This document shows positions 11,601 through 24,400 of a stretch of DNA of 64,000 bases, in pieces. The translations under genes were made by a program, and so were the position numbers. The notes under the pieces are model-generated. The model worked only from the letters and a program-made list of their open reading frames with translations. It was not told the origin of the DNA and searched no databases. Numbering within the stretch: the stretch's first letter is position 1; each line of letters begins with the position of its first letter. Source of the stretch: Mesaphorura yosii (lineage: Eukaryota > Arthropoda > Collembola > Poduromorpha > Tullbergiidae); NCBI GenBank assembly GCA_009869945.1, contig WIXG01000053.1, positions 62,001-126,000 on the forward strand, given 5' to 3'.

Positions 11601-14600
11601 TGCGACAGGAATTGAGTTTCAGTTCGGATTACTGCAGTGCTTGAAAAGGTCAGGAACGTCGAAGCCAGGAAAATGTGCTGTTATTAAACTTTTCACAATA
11701 AAATTCTATGAAAGTAAATCCAGAGAAATTGTAGTCGCTGCTTCTGGTCTGTCCATTCAAGTGTGTAATAATCTCATTTCTTCCTTCGCCCCACCGGCTC
11801 CTGACTTTGATGGCTTTCGTTGTAAAACTCTTGGCCCACCGCTGTTGATGAAATAAACGAGATTAAGAAACGCAAACAACAACGAATGCTTACGGAAATC
11901 TTTCTCGGGGCAGCGGCAGCGGACCGGCATGTTTCGTCCCGAGTGAAAGTTATTCTCGAACAGATGAATGAACAATCCAATTTTACTTTCCCTTTCGATC
12001 CATTGTAGTCCAGTGGCCATGGAGCACATTGAATTCATTTTTCTGTGTTGTGATATCAAAGGAGCAAATCAGAATTGAAGTGAAGTTATTATTAAAGTGA
12101 AGAAATAGCACAAGAGCCCCTCAGTTCATCTCAATTTAGAAGCAACCATTTCATTACATTCTTAGACATTGAGATTATTGACCCAAGAGCATGTTTGTCG
12201 CGACCGACCAGAAGTAGGAGCATTCCCAGAATTCGTGGTACACACCCTCCGCATTCAACGCGGCCCGATTACGTGGAAAAGTCAACACCAGGCGTCAATT
12301 TCGGGAATTCTGGAGAAGAAATGCCAGTAAAATCAAAGAATGCTTCATCTTCCCAAGTAGGTCGAATATCAGTCCATTAACGGGAATTGAAGCAACTTCC
12401 TGGATGCAACCCACGCTAGCTCGTGGAACGTTTCATGAGCGAGATTAAGCGTAGGCTGCTGAAATGGAAGGTTTCCTTGATGAAAGCTCTCATTTTCTGA
12501 TGCGATCGTAAAACTATGCACAAAAGCTTCTTGTGAATGCAGAAAATGACTCGATTCTCCACTCCGTGCAATTCCTGGTTACATTCCATCTGGACACGGA
12601 GCGTTCTGAGTGCATATATGCATGCATCTCCTCACTTGATCAAAAAAGACAGCATCATAACTTTCTTACTTTCTCCCTGTGATCAGTTTTCTTCAGGTTT
12701 TTCTTCTTCCGCATAATCATTCACCATGACCACATCTTCCACGACAACCGCAGCGGCACCATAAAGCCCACGGCAAGAGGAGCGCACCAGCAGATGTTTT
12801 CCTGAAGACCAGCAGATGCTTTGGAATTGTGCAAAATCTCATGCGGTCATGGAGTGCAGTGTGGCGAATTGATCGAAAAATGCTTATGCAGTTCAGGTTT
12901 TGAAGTTCAGGGTCCTGACTTGATACTACAACAGAGTAAATTCCGCGTAATGAACTCATGAATGATGTGATCTCTCACGTAGTGAGTGCAGCATGCATTT
13001 GCTTCGATAAAGTGGAAGTGACCACAATAGCAACAGGCACGAAAGAGAAATATTTCAAATTCCATCCGCACGCCAGCGATATCCGCCTCCGTTCTCCGCT
13101 GCTTCACTTTTGAGTTGTGAGCATGCAAATGTTGCAAATGTAAAGTCACGGCTTCATCAAACAAATGAAAGCCTGCGCGTATCAGCGCGACTGCGACTGT
13201 GCTCACAGGGCAATTGACATGAGAATACACGCACACACGCATACCGGCATACCGAATCATCATGAAGCGTAATGATAATTGCCTGCTTAAATGGAGTACA
13301 GACAACCAGTTCAAAAACCATAAAGACCGGCAGCAACTTTTGGACAGTAAACACTTCAGCAAGCGCACGAGAGTCTTATTTGTTTGTATTTCAAGTCGCT
13401 TGCTTTGCTTGACGGTCTCTTTTGTCAGCGTGACATTTTGATATTAAACAACGGATGCTGATGCTGACTTGCCTTGCTCGTGTGTGTTGGACTGCGTTGA
13501 AAATTACCAGCCCTGCCAGAACAATCCAACAAGCATAATTACGCATCCTAAAATATTCCACTTTGCTCGCAGTATCTTAAATTTCGAGCTTGAGTTGACT
13601 CGCGAACTCGTAAACTTTTGCAAGGCGCGTTCGTATTCGTTTTATTGGGTCAATGATCCAGTGAATGAAATTGGAAATTGTGAGTTTGACTGTAGGCACT
13701 TGAACTTGTTTACTCAATTGATGCGATAATTTGAATGCGAATTGCGAATTGTGAGTGAAGGAAATGGAAATGAGTTTGCTAAAAAGCTCAGCTTTTCAAT
13801 TTCACTTTCCTGCCACGAGCTTCAAGTGGCGGCTAATTATAATTTTTTAGGTTATCATTTAATTAAGGTGCTGTCACAAAAATCACGGCAGTTGAAAAGA
13901 GGAAGGGTGTCCACTTCTAAAAAATATTCACTTTGCACCAGGGTACGGCATTTTACAGAAATTAATTGGAACAAATTGGGAATCTCATGCGCATCACACG
14001 TGCTTCTCGCGCTGATTGTTCATTGCATTCCAAAGAAAAGGCGTCAGGAATTCACTTTGAAATAAAAGCAGGGAAGAATGGCAATACCATGCGGGCAAGA
14101 CGCTGAAGACGATGGGCAAGGGAGAGATTTGTGAATGGAATTCTTTGTCCCTCTGTTTTCATTAAACAGTTCAGGATGACGTTCTTATAGCTGGCAGCAA
14201 AACTGTAACGACGTAATTAAACTCGTCTGAATTCTTCCCGTGCAATGAATTCGAGTAGGCAACTAATTTTATGGGAGCAAATCCGGCGAGTCCGGCCGGC
14301 CAGGCACGAATTCTGTTGTCGCATGAATTTTGGACGGGCTTCTTTCTTTCGGGCGTGCCATACCGATGTCAGCCTGCTGTGAATAATTTTCGTACTTTTC
14401 TCATGCTCTCGAACAATGTCCTGATCGTCACCATCGCCATCGTCGTATCAGTTAACGCTCGGGTACACGAGTATGAAAGTATTCGTAAATTCGTACCATG
14501 AGCATTGTCGCTTTATTTTGCTGCGCTGTGAGTCATTGCAGCATGACCGGCAAGGCAAGACAAGAGCAAAGCGGAGCAACTGAAGCAAGTCTTCGCCTGT

Positions 14601-16578
14601 TGTTGCCTTGTCTGCGCTGCTCGTCTTGCTCTCACAATTCTGTACGCTAAATATTTGTCTTGGGCACATAAAGAAAACCTCCTTCCGTTGGAAACCAGTC
14701 CAAGTGGAACCACCGAGCACAAAAACAGGACACAGCCTTCATGCGCAAGTAAAATGCACGAGTGAGATGGAAGAATTTTGTGTAATAATCCCAACAATGA
14801 ACGCGAGTTGGACGGGCTGCCTAAGCGGAAACAGCAGCAGCGGCGACAGTGATGATGGTCCGATGACGAAATGGGATTAATAACTCTGAGCAAGAATCGC
14901 ACTCGAGCACTTCATTGCCAAAGTTTAGTATGAAACACACATGAAAAACCGCATTAAAACTGCAAGCTCAAGCTTCAGTTGCAATTAAACCAAACGACGT
15001 CAGCGTCGACGTCGCAGCGTGACAAATCAACGAATCAGCAGCCTAGCGTCTGGCACTGATTTCTCTGTGTAGAGATCAAGATCAAAACTTTGAGTCATTG
15101 CGCTTACGCGCACGCATTGCCTTACTCCCGCCAGTGCTGCTGCTAATGAGGTTATGCTAATAAATAATGCAAGAATTCCGAGCCTTGCTTCCTCATTCTC
15201 TGTCACAGTTTGCATTCGCACCCACCCGACGGCCAGAAGGCGACGCAAGACTTGCATATTTCATAATAGCGAGCCAAATTAAATTCACGTGTGTGCTTCA
15301 GTCTCTGCTGCCTGCCTGCCTGCTTACCTTGCGAGCTGTTCTCGATTTCCATTGTTGAAACGCGAAATAAATACATTATCCTAATGTACAGTTGCTCGCT
15401 CGCGCTCGTCGCAGAGCAGCGTTATGAAGTCAATGCCCTGTTGATGTGAAATACAACAATGAAATGACGATGAGTTTTTTGTATCTCAGCATCTTCTTCA
15501 TCTTTCGATGCTGCGCTATGCTGCCACGGCCGAAGCGGACTCGACTCCACACATTCTCACGCCACGCAAGCGTTGTGATGCAAGGATCTTTCAAATGCAA
15601 ATGTGCAATGTAGATTTGTAATTACGAGTTGCATCGCAAGCGCAAGGCGGAAAATTAAATTCAATGCAGTGCATCCACCTTGGCATTGGATTGCACGCAA
15701 AATAATTACGTACGCAGCCCACGTTCGTGCTGTTATATAACAACTCTTTGCCTTTGCCATTGCGGCATTGCAGCGGTGGCAGCAATGCTGCATTGCAACA
15801 GTTTCGGTGAGCGAAGGACGCTACGCTGCTGTTCTGCCCAAGCATTTAGCATTTAGCAATTAATATCTCAGCTTAGAAACGGTGGCTCCAATTTTTCGAC
15901 CTCCCGTAGTTTAATTCTGGACAGCTTAGCCCAAATTCTTAAATTCGAGTATACGTAAATAGAAGCTTGTCGTTGTTGGTTAGAAAATGGCTGGAAAATG
16001 TTCCTCAATTGCGTATGAGTTGTGAGGCACGGTTGCGACGCAAAATGAGAAAGCGAAGCTTAAGCGAGGCTCTCAGCCTGAGTGAGACGACTACTGAAAT
16101 GGCTTAGTATGGCATTCTCGTATGCCAGCAATTTGAGTGCGTGGTGGAAGTTACAGACAGGAGGCATTCACTGCTCGCTCCATTATTGCAACAGGATTAT
16201 TGCACCATTATTACTACATACAGGCGTCGTAGCAGCAGAACAAGAATTCATCGTGCATTGGCCATTGGCAGTGGTTGCCTCTTGCAGCATTCTGCTCCCC
16301 GCTCCTGCCGTTAAAATACTTTACGATTGTAGCGAACGACGATGATGATGAGATTGACGAGCGAACGAACCGTTTTTAAAAAATGAACAGTTTTGTTTGA
16401 GTTCAGTTGCGCGTTGTTGTGGCAGACCTGCACATTGCTCGGCATTGTTTACCTGACTGCCTTGGCTGGAGTTTGGGCAGACCGAACAGAACCTCCGCTG
16501 CACGCACGAGTTTCGATAGCACCGTGAATTAAGTGACTGTGGTTCACATTACCATTTAGCATTAGCAGGAGTAGAGAA
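8661..16578. other. Intergenic DNA, no gene recognised
   Basis: Frames of 60-100 codons occur on both strands, but none shows a domain, a plausible splice structure or a signal peptide. A short CCTG tandem tract lies at about 9307-9320 and another at about 15311-15323. No RNA gene was recognised. Undetected small exons are possible. Confidence 0.5.
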
Positions 16579-16860
16579 ATGGAATCTGGTGGAATGTCGA
16601 TTTATAAATTCATAAATTATGCAACGTTACTCATTTCGTGGCTGCAGCTTGGCCTGTACTACTACTACACGCAGCATCGGTACGCAGCCGCTGGACACAG
16701 TTTCTACAATCACAGCCAGAGTGGCGATCCCAGTAAAAGCAGCAGTGCAGGTGCCGGCAGCCTCGTCTACGAAACCATTGTACTAGCTCATGGAGGATAC
16801 GCGCCTGTCGATACACAAGACTATTATTTTAATAATCGCACGGGTGAGAGCTACTATTAA
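16579..16860 (+). CDS. Candidate small membrane-protein ORF or exon, unidentified
   Basis: An ATG at 16579 opens a 93-codon frame ending in TAA. Residues about 11-28 form a hydrophobic stretch ending in four tyrosines. The rest is Ser/Gly/Tyr-rich with two N-x-S/T sequons (N-H-S near residue 44 and N-R-T near residue 86). Codons from about 16641 onward favour C or G at the third position, unlike the surrounding DNA, which is why I list it. A CAG at about 16638-16640 and a GGTGAG at about 16843-16848 also resemble a splice acceptor and donor, so this could be an internal exon rather than a complete gene. I do not recognise the product; it could equally be chance. Confidence 0.27.
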   Translation: MESGGMSIYKFINYATLLISWLQLGLYYYYTQHRYAAAGHSFYNHSQSGDPSKSSSAGAGSLVYETIVLAHGGYAPVDTQDYYFNNRTGESYY

Positions 16861-19800
16861 CCTTGAGCGTGCTTGAGCAACCGAATATCATTGAACCTTG
16901 TCACGCAGGTGAGTCAAATCATTGCATCCAGCGATTGGTGCGTAATGTGTAGTGCGTAATGCGTGATGCTGGGCACTTGTGTTCCAAAATGCGTGTAAAG
17001 CTTATTTATTAGCCAGTGGACTATTTTGGTCAACAAATGCCCTATTTTGCATGCCGATCAGGCTGAGGCTCAGAAATTCGCGTCTTGTGGCACGAATGCA
17101 CAGGAATGCAAGAAGAGACGCGTCGCGCAGAGAATTGAGACAGATTTCCTCCTGCGTGGCTTCTGCTGGTCATTGACTGCTGCAGAGTGGCCGATGATGC
17201 GCTGAAACTCTGCGCACACGATCTTTCATTTGGTGATTTCGGTTCCTCATTACAGGACCAATCCAGTTAGACTACGAACAATTAAATCATTGTGTAAAAA
17301 CAGATCGAATGAAAGCAGCAACGTTGAAAATGCAAATGGAAAAACGATCCGAGTGGGGCGAGAAGTGCTTGAACTCTGCTGCTTGGAATTGCGTGACAAA
17401 AAAGGCATGCCAAGGCGAGGGATTTATTTATAACGAGTGGAAAAATTTGCACATTCACCTGCTGTTGTTGTTTTAGCAGCCTCATTTAAAATCCTCTGAT
17501 ATTTGCCTGAGTACGAACAATGTCTTGAGATTTCACTGCATTGCGTTGGACATCATACGAACATGGCATGAACAACTTGCATTGCATTGAATTCGCGGCG
17601 AACGGAACGCACGCCTATCTTACCGGGTTCAATGTACAAATCAATCCAAGATACCGAAGAGACAGTCTGTTACCAATTCGTTTAAGCGCTGTCTGGCTTT
17701 TTAAACCGCGCGACATGAACATTACACTTGCAACCGCAGCGTCTCTCACTCATATGTATGTACTCCGATTGGAGAATGCTAAAGATGAATTTCGCCAATG
17801 CCAATAATTGAGCTTCGACAGCATCACGACTTATTTCAAGAGTCGCAGAATTCTTTAATCTTATTTTTGTCTCACTCGAATCCCGAGCAACGCTGCGAAA
17901 CTGCGAACGCTTTGAGTTTCTACAGCGCAGGCACCGTCTCACATTTGAACATTGACAGTCGCAACTCGCCATTTACGCGTCACTGTACTCGTGATTCGTA
18001 CGCATTTTTATGATCGAGCCATTTCCCCATAAAATGTGCAAATTACCTGAGCACTTTTACGACGGCGATTCAGGCGGCTTAAAAAATTGTGCATCTTCGT
18101 CGACTGTGGCCAGGAAAATGATGTGACGAATCTTTACTTTGCTACAACCTCGCAGGGTATTAATGGTACGCTCTTGTTCGTTTGCATTAAAGTCTCATCA
18201 ACTCGCGATTCTGAATGCATTCATTCACCTTTGAATTTGCGGTTACTGAAACCATAAAAATTTGCGTGAAGAAGAATCGGTTGAAATTGATTTCCACAAG
18301 CTCTTCGCTGCCTACACTGCACGGCAGTGCAGGCCATTACTTGGAATTAATTCCACTTCAGCCTCAGCTCAGCTCGGGCACAAAAGGTGAAGGTTTTTTG
18401 ATGGGCTGACATGTAATTACGAATTCACATTCACAGCAGTTCCTAGTGCACATTGTGAGCCCAGCATTGTGTTTACAGTATTTTACGCATGTATGAATGA
18501 GTTCACGACTCTGCAATGCAATGTAATGCGGCAATGGAAGTGTGTGGAACGATAATATTTATGTGATTTCAATTTCATATTTTCCGTCCTATAATTTATT
18601 CTCATTTTAACGCTTTTCCACTCAGACTCATTATCTCATGTGCTCATTATAATATTTGGGTAATATTCGAACCACGATGCGTGTTAATTAAATTCCACAC
18701 CGCATCATGACCTCAACGTAACGTGGACTGTTTGGGTTTTAAAATAATAAACTTCGTCCTTGTAACTGCTCTTCTTCGCTGCACTGATCTCTACAGGACG
18801 CGGACGCACGTGCTCGTGTGTATGTAAAATACAACTATTGAATTGCTTCGTTCAACAATTGAGCAAATTCCTTGCTTTAGCTTACTTTTCTGATTTCACC
18901 CTTCACAATCAACACTCGACATGCGCTTTACTCATACACATTGCGCAGAGCGCAGGGAAGTGGGAATTGATTGTTGACACTTTTACTTTTTGTGCTCAGT
19001 TTCTGTAGCGTAAATTGCCGAAAGGGCTGGCTACCAAAATTCACGCTGACAAGTCCGTTTTTGTCTGTGAGCGAGGAGGTTCATGCACTCTCATTGTTGA
19101 GAATGCGAGTAAATTAATCAACAAATGTTTTCATTTCTGGTTATATCCAGCTCAACAAGCCAGCGTTTTTCATACCGACAGATCAGATTTTTATTAAGTA
19201 TTTCTTTTGTTCTCTGCTGGAGACTCGGCTAGCGTTCGTGTGGAATCCTCTGCTCCCTTTGCTGTATTGTTTCGGGCCAGGCAACTTGGAGGTGTGTAAA
19301 AAGGGTTCAAGAGGCTTCTTCTTGTTGATAACTTCTTAATGCGTGTTGTCAAAAAAATCTTGTCATTTGGAAGAAAACACAGACAAGATCGTACGTACGA
19401 ATGTACGCCGAAGTACAAAAAATCGACCTTGAGGGCATCTTCTGTATCTTGATATAGTATAGCCAGAGCAGAGCGAGCATAGCACCAGCAGATGCTTGTC
19501 AATGAACAGGTAACGCTTTGGCAAGGCGAGGATTTTGCCATATTGTTGTACGATTTTTTGCCTTGCCATTCTTGCCACGGGCACACAAAGCTCAAGTATC
19601 AAGTTTGCATTGCACAATCATAAAATATGTGCTTGTCTGTTTGTTGCCGTACCTCATTATTGCTAATGCCAGTTTAAACGTTGTTCGTCTTTACTTTACG
19701 TGTCATGTCCATGCCCATGTGGACTCTGCGTATGGTTTGATGGTGAGGAGTTGCTGTTACCTAGTTACCTCCACACTACAATGCGAAAACTCAAATTCGT

Positions 19801-21441
19801 ACTGCAATGAATGTGTTGAACTCCTTTCGTACCCATTTTGGTGGTAAGTTGGCTCGCTACAAACTGCAAACGTTCACACTACAAAAAGGAGGCACGGCAC
19901 CACCATATAATCATTAAATTGTGTGTTTTCGATGTAGAACAGAAAGAGTTTAAGCCAAATTTAATGTTAGCTTAATTTTAGTAGGCTGGGTGCGACGTTG
20001 CTGAGCAGTTCAAAAATTTACGTCCGTAGTTTACCACTCTTCGCGTGTGGCAATCATTTTCCAGCATTGCGTCGGAGAGTGAATTAATTGCTTGTGTGAT
20101 CCGTTCCAGGCTGGTGACCAAATTGACAATCACAGCGAGAAGACAATGGACGCTCGACATTTTATTCCTCTGATGCAAGAAACTTCCTTGGATTCCTGAA
20201 ATTGAAGCAAGACAAAATGAGTTTCTCTCCAACGACATAAACTTGACTGCAGTTGTGCCGTGTCGTGCGAAGAAGTGACATTAACATTATCACGTAATTA
20301 TGGTTGGTGCGATGTAAAGTGCGAGCGCTCAAGCGAAGCAGATCGATACTTCGCCCGTCCGTGGCCGCTCGTGAGAAGCACAGCACATGTCAACCCGCGT
20401 CGCTCGCATATCTCGCTGGATGCAATAAAATTATCATATTCATATTCATAACCAGAGCAATAAGCAATAAGCAGAAATAGAAACGAAATGGTTTTAAGAC
20501 GTGCAGTGCCAACAAGGAGCCACGTGCATGTGAGAAACAATAACAGTGCGATGTGCCGAAGGTGCGCGCTCGTGCGTACGTTCAAGTCCAATCAATACCC
20601 GCATTTAATGACATGACTTGAGTTGAGTTGTGTTCCGATTCGGTTGATTTGTTGTGCTAAATCAATACTCGAGAATGCATGCAATCCTGCAGCTACAGCC
20701 ATGCTCGTTTTGACCAACACAAGAAGAACGAAGGAGACGTTGCACGCATTCACAGGAGAATTCAGCCAAGTGCAGCATTTTTGAGGAATTCGTCAGTTCG
20801 TGGAATGGAAATTAAAAAAATAAGAAGAGCACAGCTTCAACTTTGGAACCCAAGCCAAGAGCCAATGTCAAGTGTTAATGCGTTGACAATTTACGAGTTC
20901 GACTTACGAGTTTCTCAAAGTGCTATTCATCAGGAATGACGACACAGAGCCAATAACAATTCAGTGAGCCACATTCCCTTCGCATGACACTGGCAGCTAT
21001 GATGGAACGACGTAACACGACGGAGGAGAGCCACAAATTACTCATTATCACAACCTTAATTTTTCTGCAATCTGAGTGATAAATGCGACATTGTGATTAG
21101 ATAACGCTCACCTTCCCGTTCGCCGTACGCAGTGAGCTAAATCAGTGTAGGGACTGGGCTGGGCGTAAGCGTAAGCGTGATAAGGACAAATGGGAGATAA
21201 GCTCGTAATAGGAACTCGGAATCAGGCTGGTCGCGAGTTGTGAGTCATTTGCAAATTCGCTAACCTGATTCAAAGAAGGAAAGATTTCCACAATCACAAG
21301 TTTCATTCTTCTGGCGAGTCGGAGACGAGAAATCCGTTTCAGTCGGCATAAGTGCAGCTTTAACAGTGACCACTTCACCACTTGTCTGAGCCTTCGACCT
21401 GAAGCGAGGAGCCGTCATCTCACCTGGACTATGCTGGTGAG
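16861..21441. other. Intergenic DNA and presumed upstream region of the claudin-like gene
   Basis: No recognisable gene. The promoter and any 5' UTR exon of the claudin-like gene should be in the right part of this stretch, but I see no clear TATA box or initiator that would fix them. Sequence just before the start codon at 21442 reads C-T-G-G-T-G-A-G before the ATG. Confidence 0.45.
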
Positions 21442-24400
21442 ATGGACCGTCAAAAATTGGCACTGTCTGTCGCAATCATTCTGCTTGGATTCGCCTGTTT
21501 CGTGCTGGCCTGCATTTCAGTAGCCATTCCGTACTGGGGAACCTTCAGGAGTCGAGTCCGTAAGTGCAATTCTTTCAACACACACGAAATCAAGTACGCG
21601 CGAAATTAACCAAACGACGACGTTTGAGCAGAAGAATTAGGAGATCCCAGGACTGATGATACTTCAAAGGCACCAGACACGCCATGCCTTGATTCTTAAC
21701 GAATCTGCGTACACGTTGATCCCTTTCTTGATAACACGTGTACTTGAGCCCTCAACCCAACCTTAGCAAATGCTGAATGTGTGTAGCGTATTTGGTATTC
21801 AGCACGACGTGTATTTTTATTGCACCAACTTCCTTCCTCTTTCTTGCGCAAAACGTACGCGTGGTTTGGCAAGATAGGCGCACTCTTTGTTTTATTTCCA
21901 TCTGTTGTCTGTAGTGTCGGCATAGATAAGAAACGTATAATTTTATGCATCTGCTCATTAAAAATTGCAAGCCCTCACGCTTTATGTAATTCGAAATTTC
22001 CTTGCTATATAGCGTGGTGTGCGCAGAGGAGCACGTTTAATCACCTCTCAGATGACGCAGTCTCCAAAGCAGCATACAGCATGAGTTCAGACTGAGCAGA
22101 ATCGCAAATCGCTTCGGGGCTCACATATGCTTGAACTCACAGTTCGAGCAGCAGAATGAGCAGTCAGAACATTTTTGCGTCATGACAACAGGCTGGGCCA
22201 TGGCGATGAGAGGAAGATCAGACGACGACGAAGATTCGAATTAAGTTTCGCATTATTAAGACGCACCCTTATTTAGCTTCCCATGCATTCCGGGCTACTA
22301 AGTCTGCTTATGCTTATGGCAGGAATGGTTCACAGTTACAGTAATTTTGCGCATACGTATAATGATCGAAAGCGATTCGCTGTCGAATTTTTTTCCTAAT
22401 TTCGCATTTGTGTAATTCGAGCTACATGCATGCGCTACATTAGCAAGCACGTCATACACTGTATTTTAATATCCAGAGCATTACAACTATTTTTAACTGA
22501 AACGTGCCTTCGCTCTAGTTTGCACTGCACTAGAAACTGCAAAGCTGCTGCTGCTGCTGCTAAACATTATTGGGTTGCAATAATTTAATATCACATGAAG
22601 GCCTGAAACTCAATTTGCAACACGAGCCAATCTGGAATGTCGGATCAAGTTCCAGTCACAAGCTGAGTAATAGAAATAAATTAAGTGTGCCAAGTTGAGA
22701 AGTTACAGCGGTTATTAAAAAGGTGCACACGTGCTGATGGCTGGCAGGCTTTTCGAATTGTCAGAATTCCTGATTTTACTCCTGTAACTAAAACCTACGA
22801 TCTAAATTGATACAAAAGGAACTCTTGTCAACGTTAATGCGTTTTGCAAAGAGTATTCGAACTCTGCCATCTCCCATTTTTGTCTCTTTTGACCAGCTGT
22901 CTGGCTGGTATCTGTAAACCTGTATTGAGGCCATCCGGATACGGAGGGTAAAGTGCAAAATTTTGACAGGCATGACACCGTATATCTGGGAAAATTTGGG
23001 TTCGATGATGTTAATACACCGGTAGCGGTAGTACAAGTGTATCAAGCTATTAAATTTGGTGAAGTGGAAGATAGCAAATTTATAACGCATTTGTTCCCGT
23101 CCGTCTCGAGCTTGGGCGAAGCGAGTTTCGTTCACAAAACACGACGAACGAGTATAGCGCCAGTGCAGGTTCAATTTAAGCGCTTTTAAGAGTAAAAATT
23201 GATTTACAATTTAACTCCTGTGCTCTGCTGAGGTGCAGCTTGGATGCTCTGACTTGGCGTAAATACGAAACAACGCAATCGTGGGTGCAGGAGCAAATAC
23301 ACAGTGTAAATGAAAACGATGGGTAATGGTGCGGAAGGCAATGAAAGACAGACGCGCTCTGAACGGGCACGAGGAGCATTAATCACAACTGTGATGCACG
23401 AATGCTTCGAATAGCTGAGCTTTGAAGTTGTGCGGGAAAGACCTCGCTTTACAATCTGAAATCTGCAAGCTCTTAACTTGCTTCTTGGCCTAATTACGTA
23501 GGAAGTCAGCCTTTTTTTGCAGAAATATTTATTAACAAAATTGACAAAGCAAACAAGATTCAGGATAAAAATAAATATTTACGTGAGCAAGTTGGAGAAA
23601 GTTTTTTGACGCAGTCGATTCTTTGTTTGAATCGTCTTCCTCGTGTTTGTTTCTATTTTCAAGAAACTTAGCTCTTTTGAGGCTGCCAGAGTCGACCCAC
23701 GCACGCATTGACAGCATTGACGCAGGCGAGGCGTCGCGTTGGCCTGTCAAAGAAAGACAAAATCTTGTCCGGCGTCCAGAAATTCGGTTATCGGATTTGT
23801 GCTTACTATGTAGGCTCAAAGGCGCTGACAATGGCCTCGTGACGAGCAAACACAACATCCAGCGTCTTTCGGAATAAAGAAATCAAATTGCGTCATTTGA
23901 TTTCATTCAAATTCATGCTGTCGAAATTCCGTGGAGAATTGCTCGCAAACAGTCTTTAATTTAAAATTCGATTGCCCAAAGAATTTAAATAAGAATTTGT
24001 TTTTTTTATGTCATCAGGAAGGACTTTTCACTTCGAGTGCAAATACAAAAACACAATCTTAAGTTTCGCAGAGAAGATTGACTTCTTTGTGATTTATGAC
24101 GAACGAACGTTGTGAACAAAGAAAGTGCGCAAATCTTCCAGGAAGCGAGGTCACTTTTCAAGACGACCAAGGCTAGGCAAAGGCAAGTGACGAAAAGGCA
24201 GCAGCTATTCGCTCTGGAGAATTCTTTGGTCACGGAGTGTAACGTGAGAAGAATGCCAGGGACCGCAATGCGGCGTGGCAGAACTCCATCTCCTTCGGCC
24301 ACGCGTCATTTCGTTTTCCAATCAATCTCGTCCAATGATCGAACGAGTATAAAATTTCCATTTTCTGTTGACTCGCTGTGATTGCGCCTTGAACCCTGAG

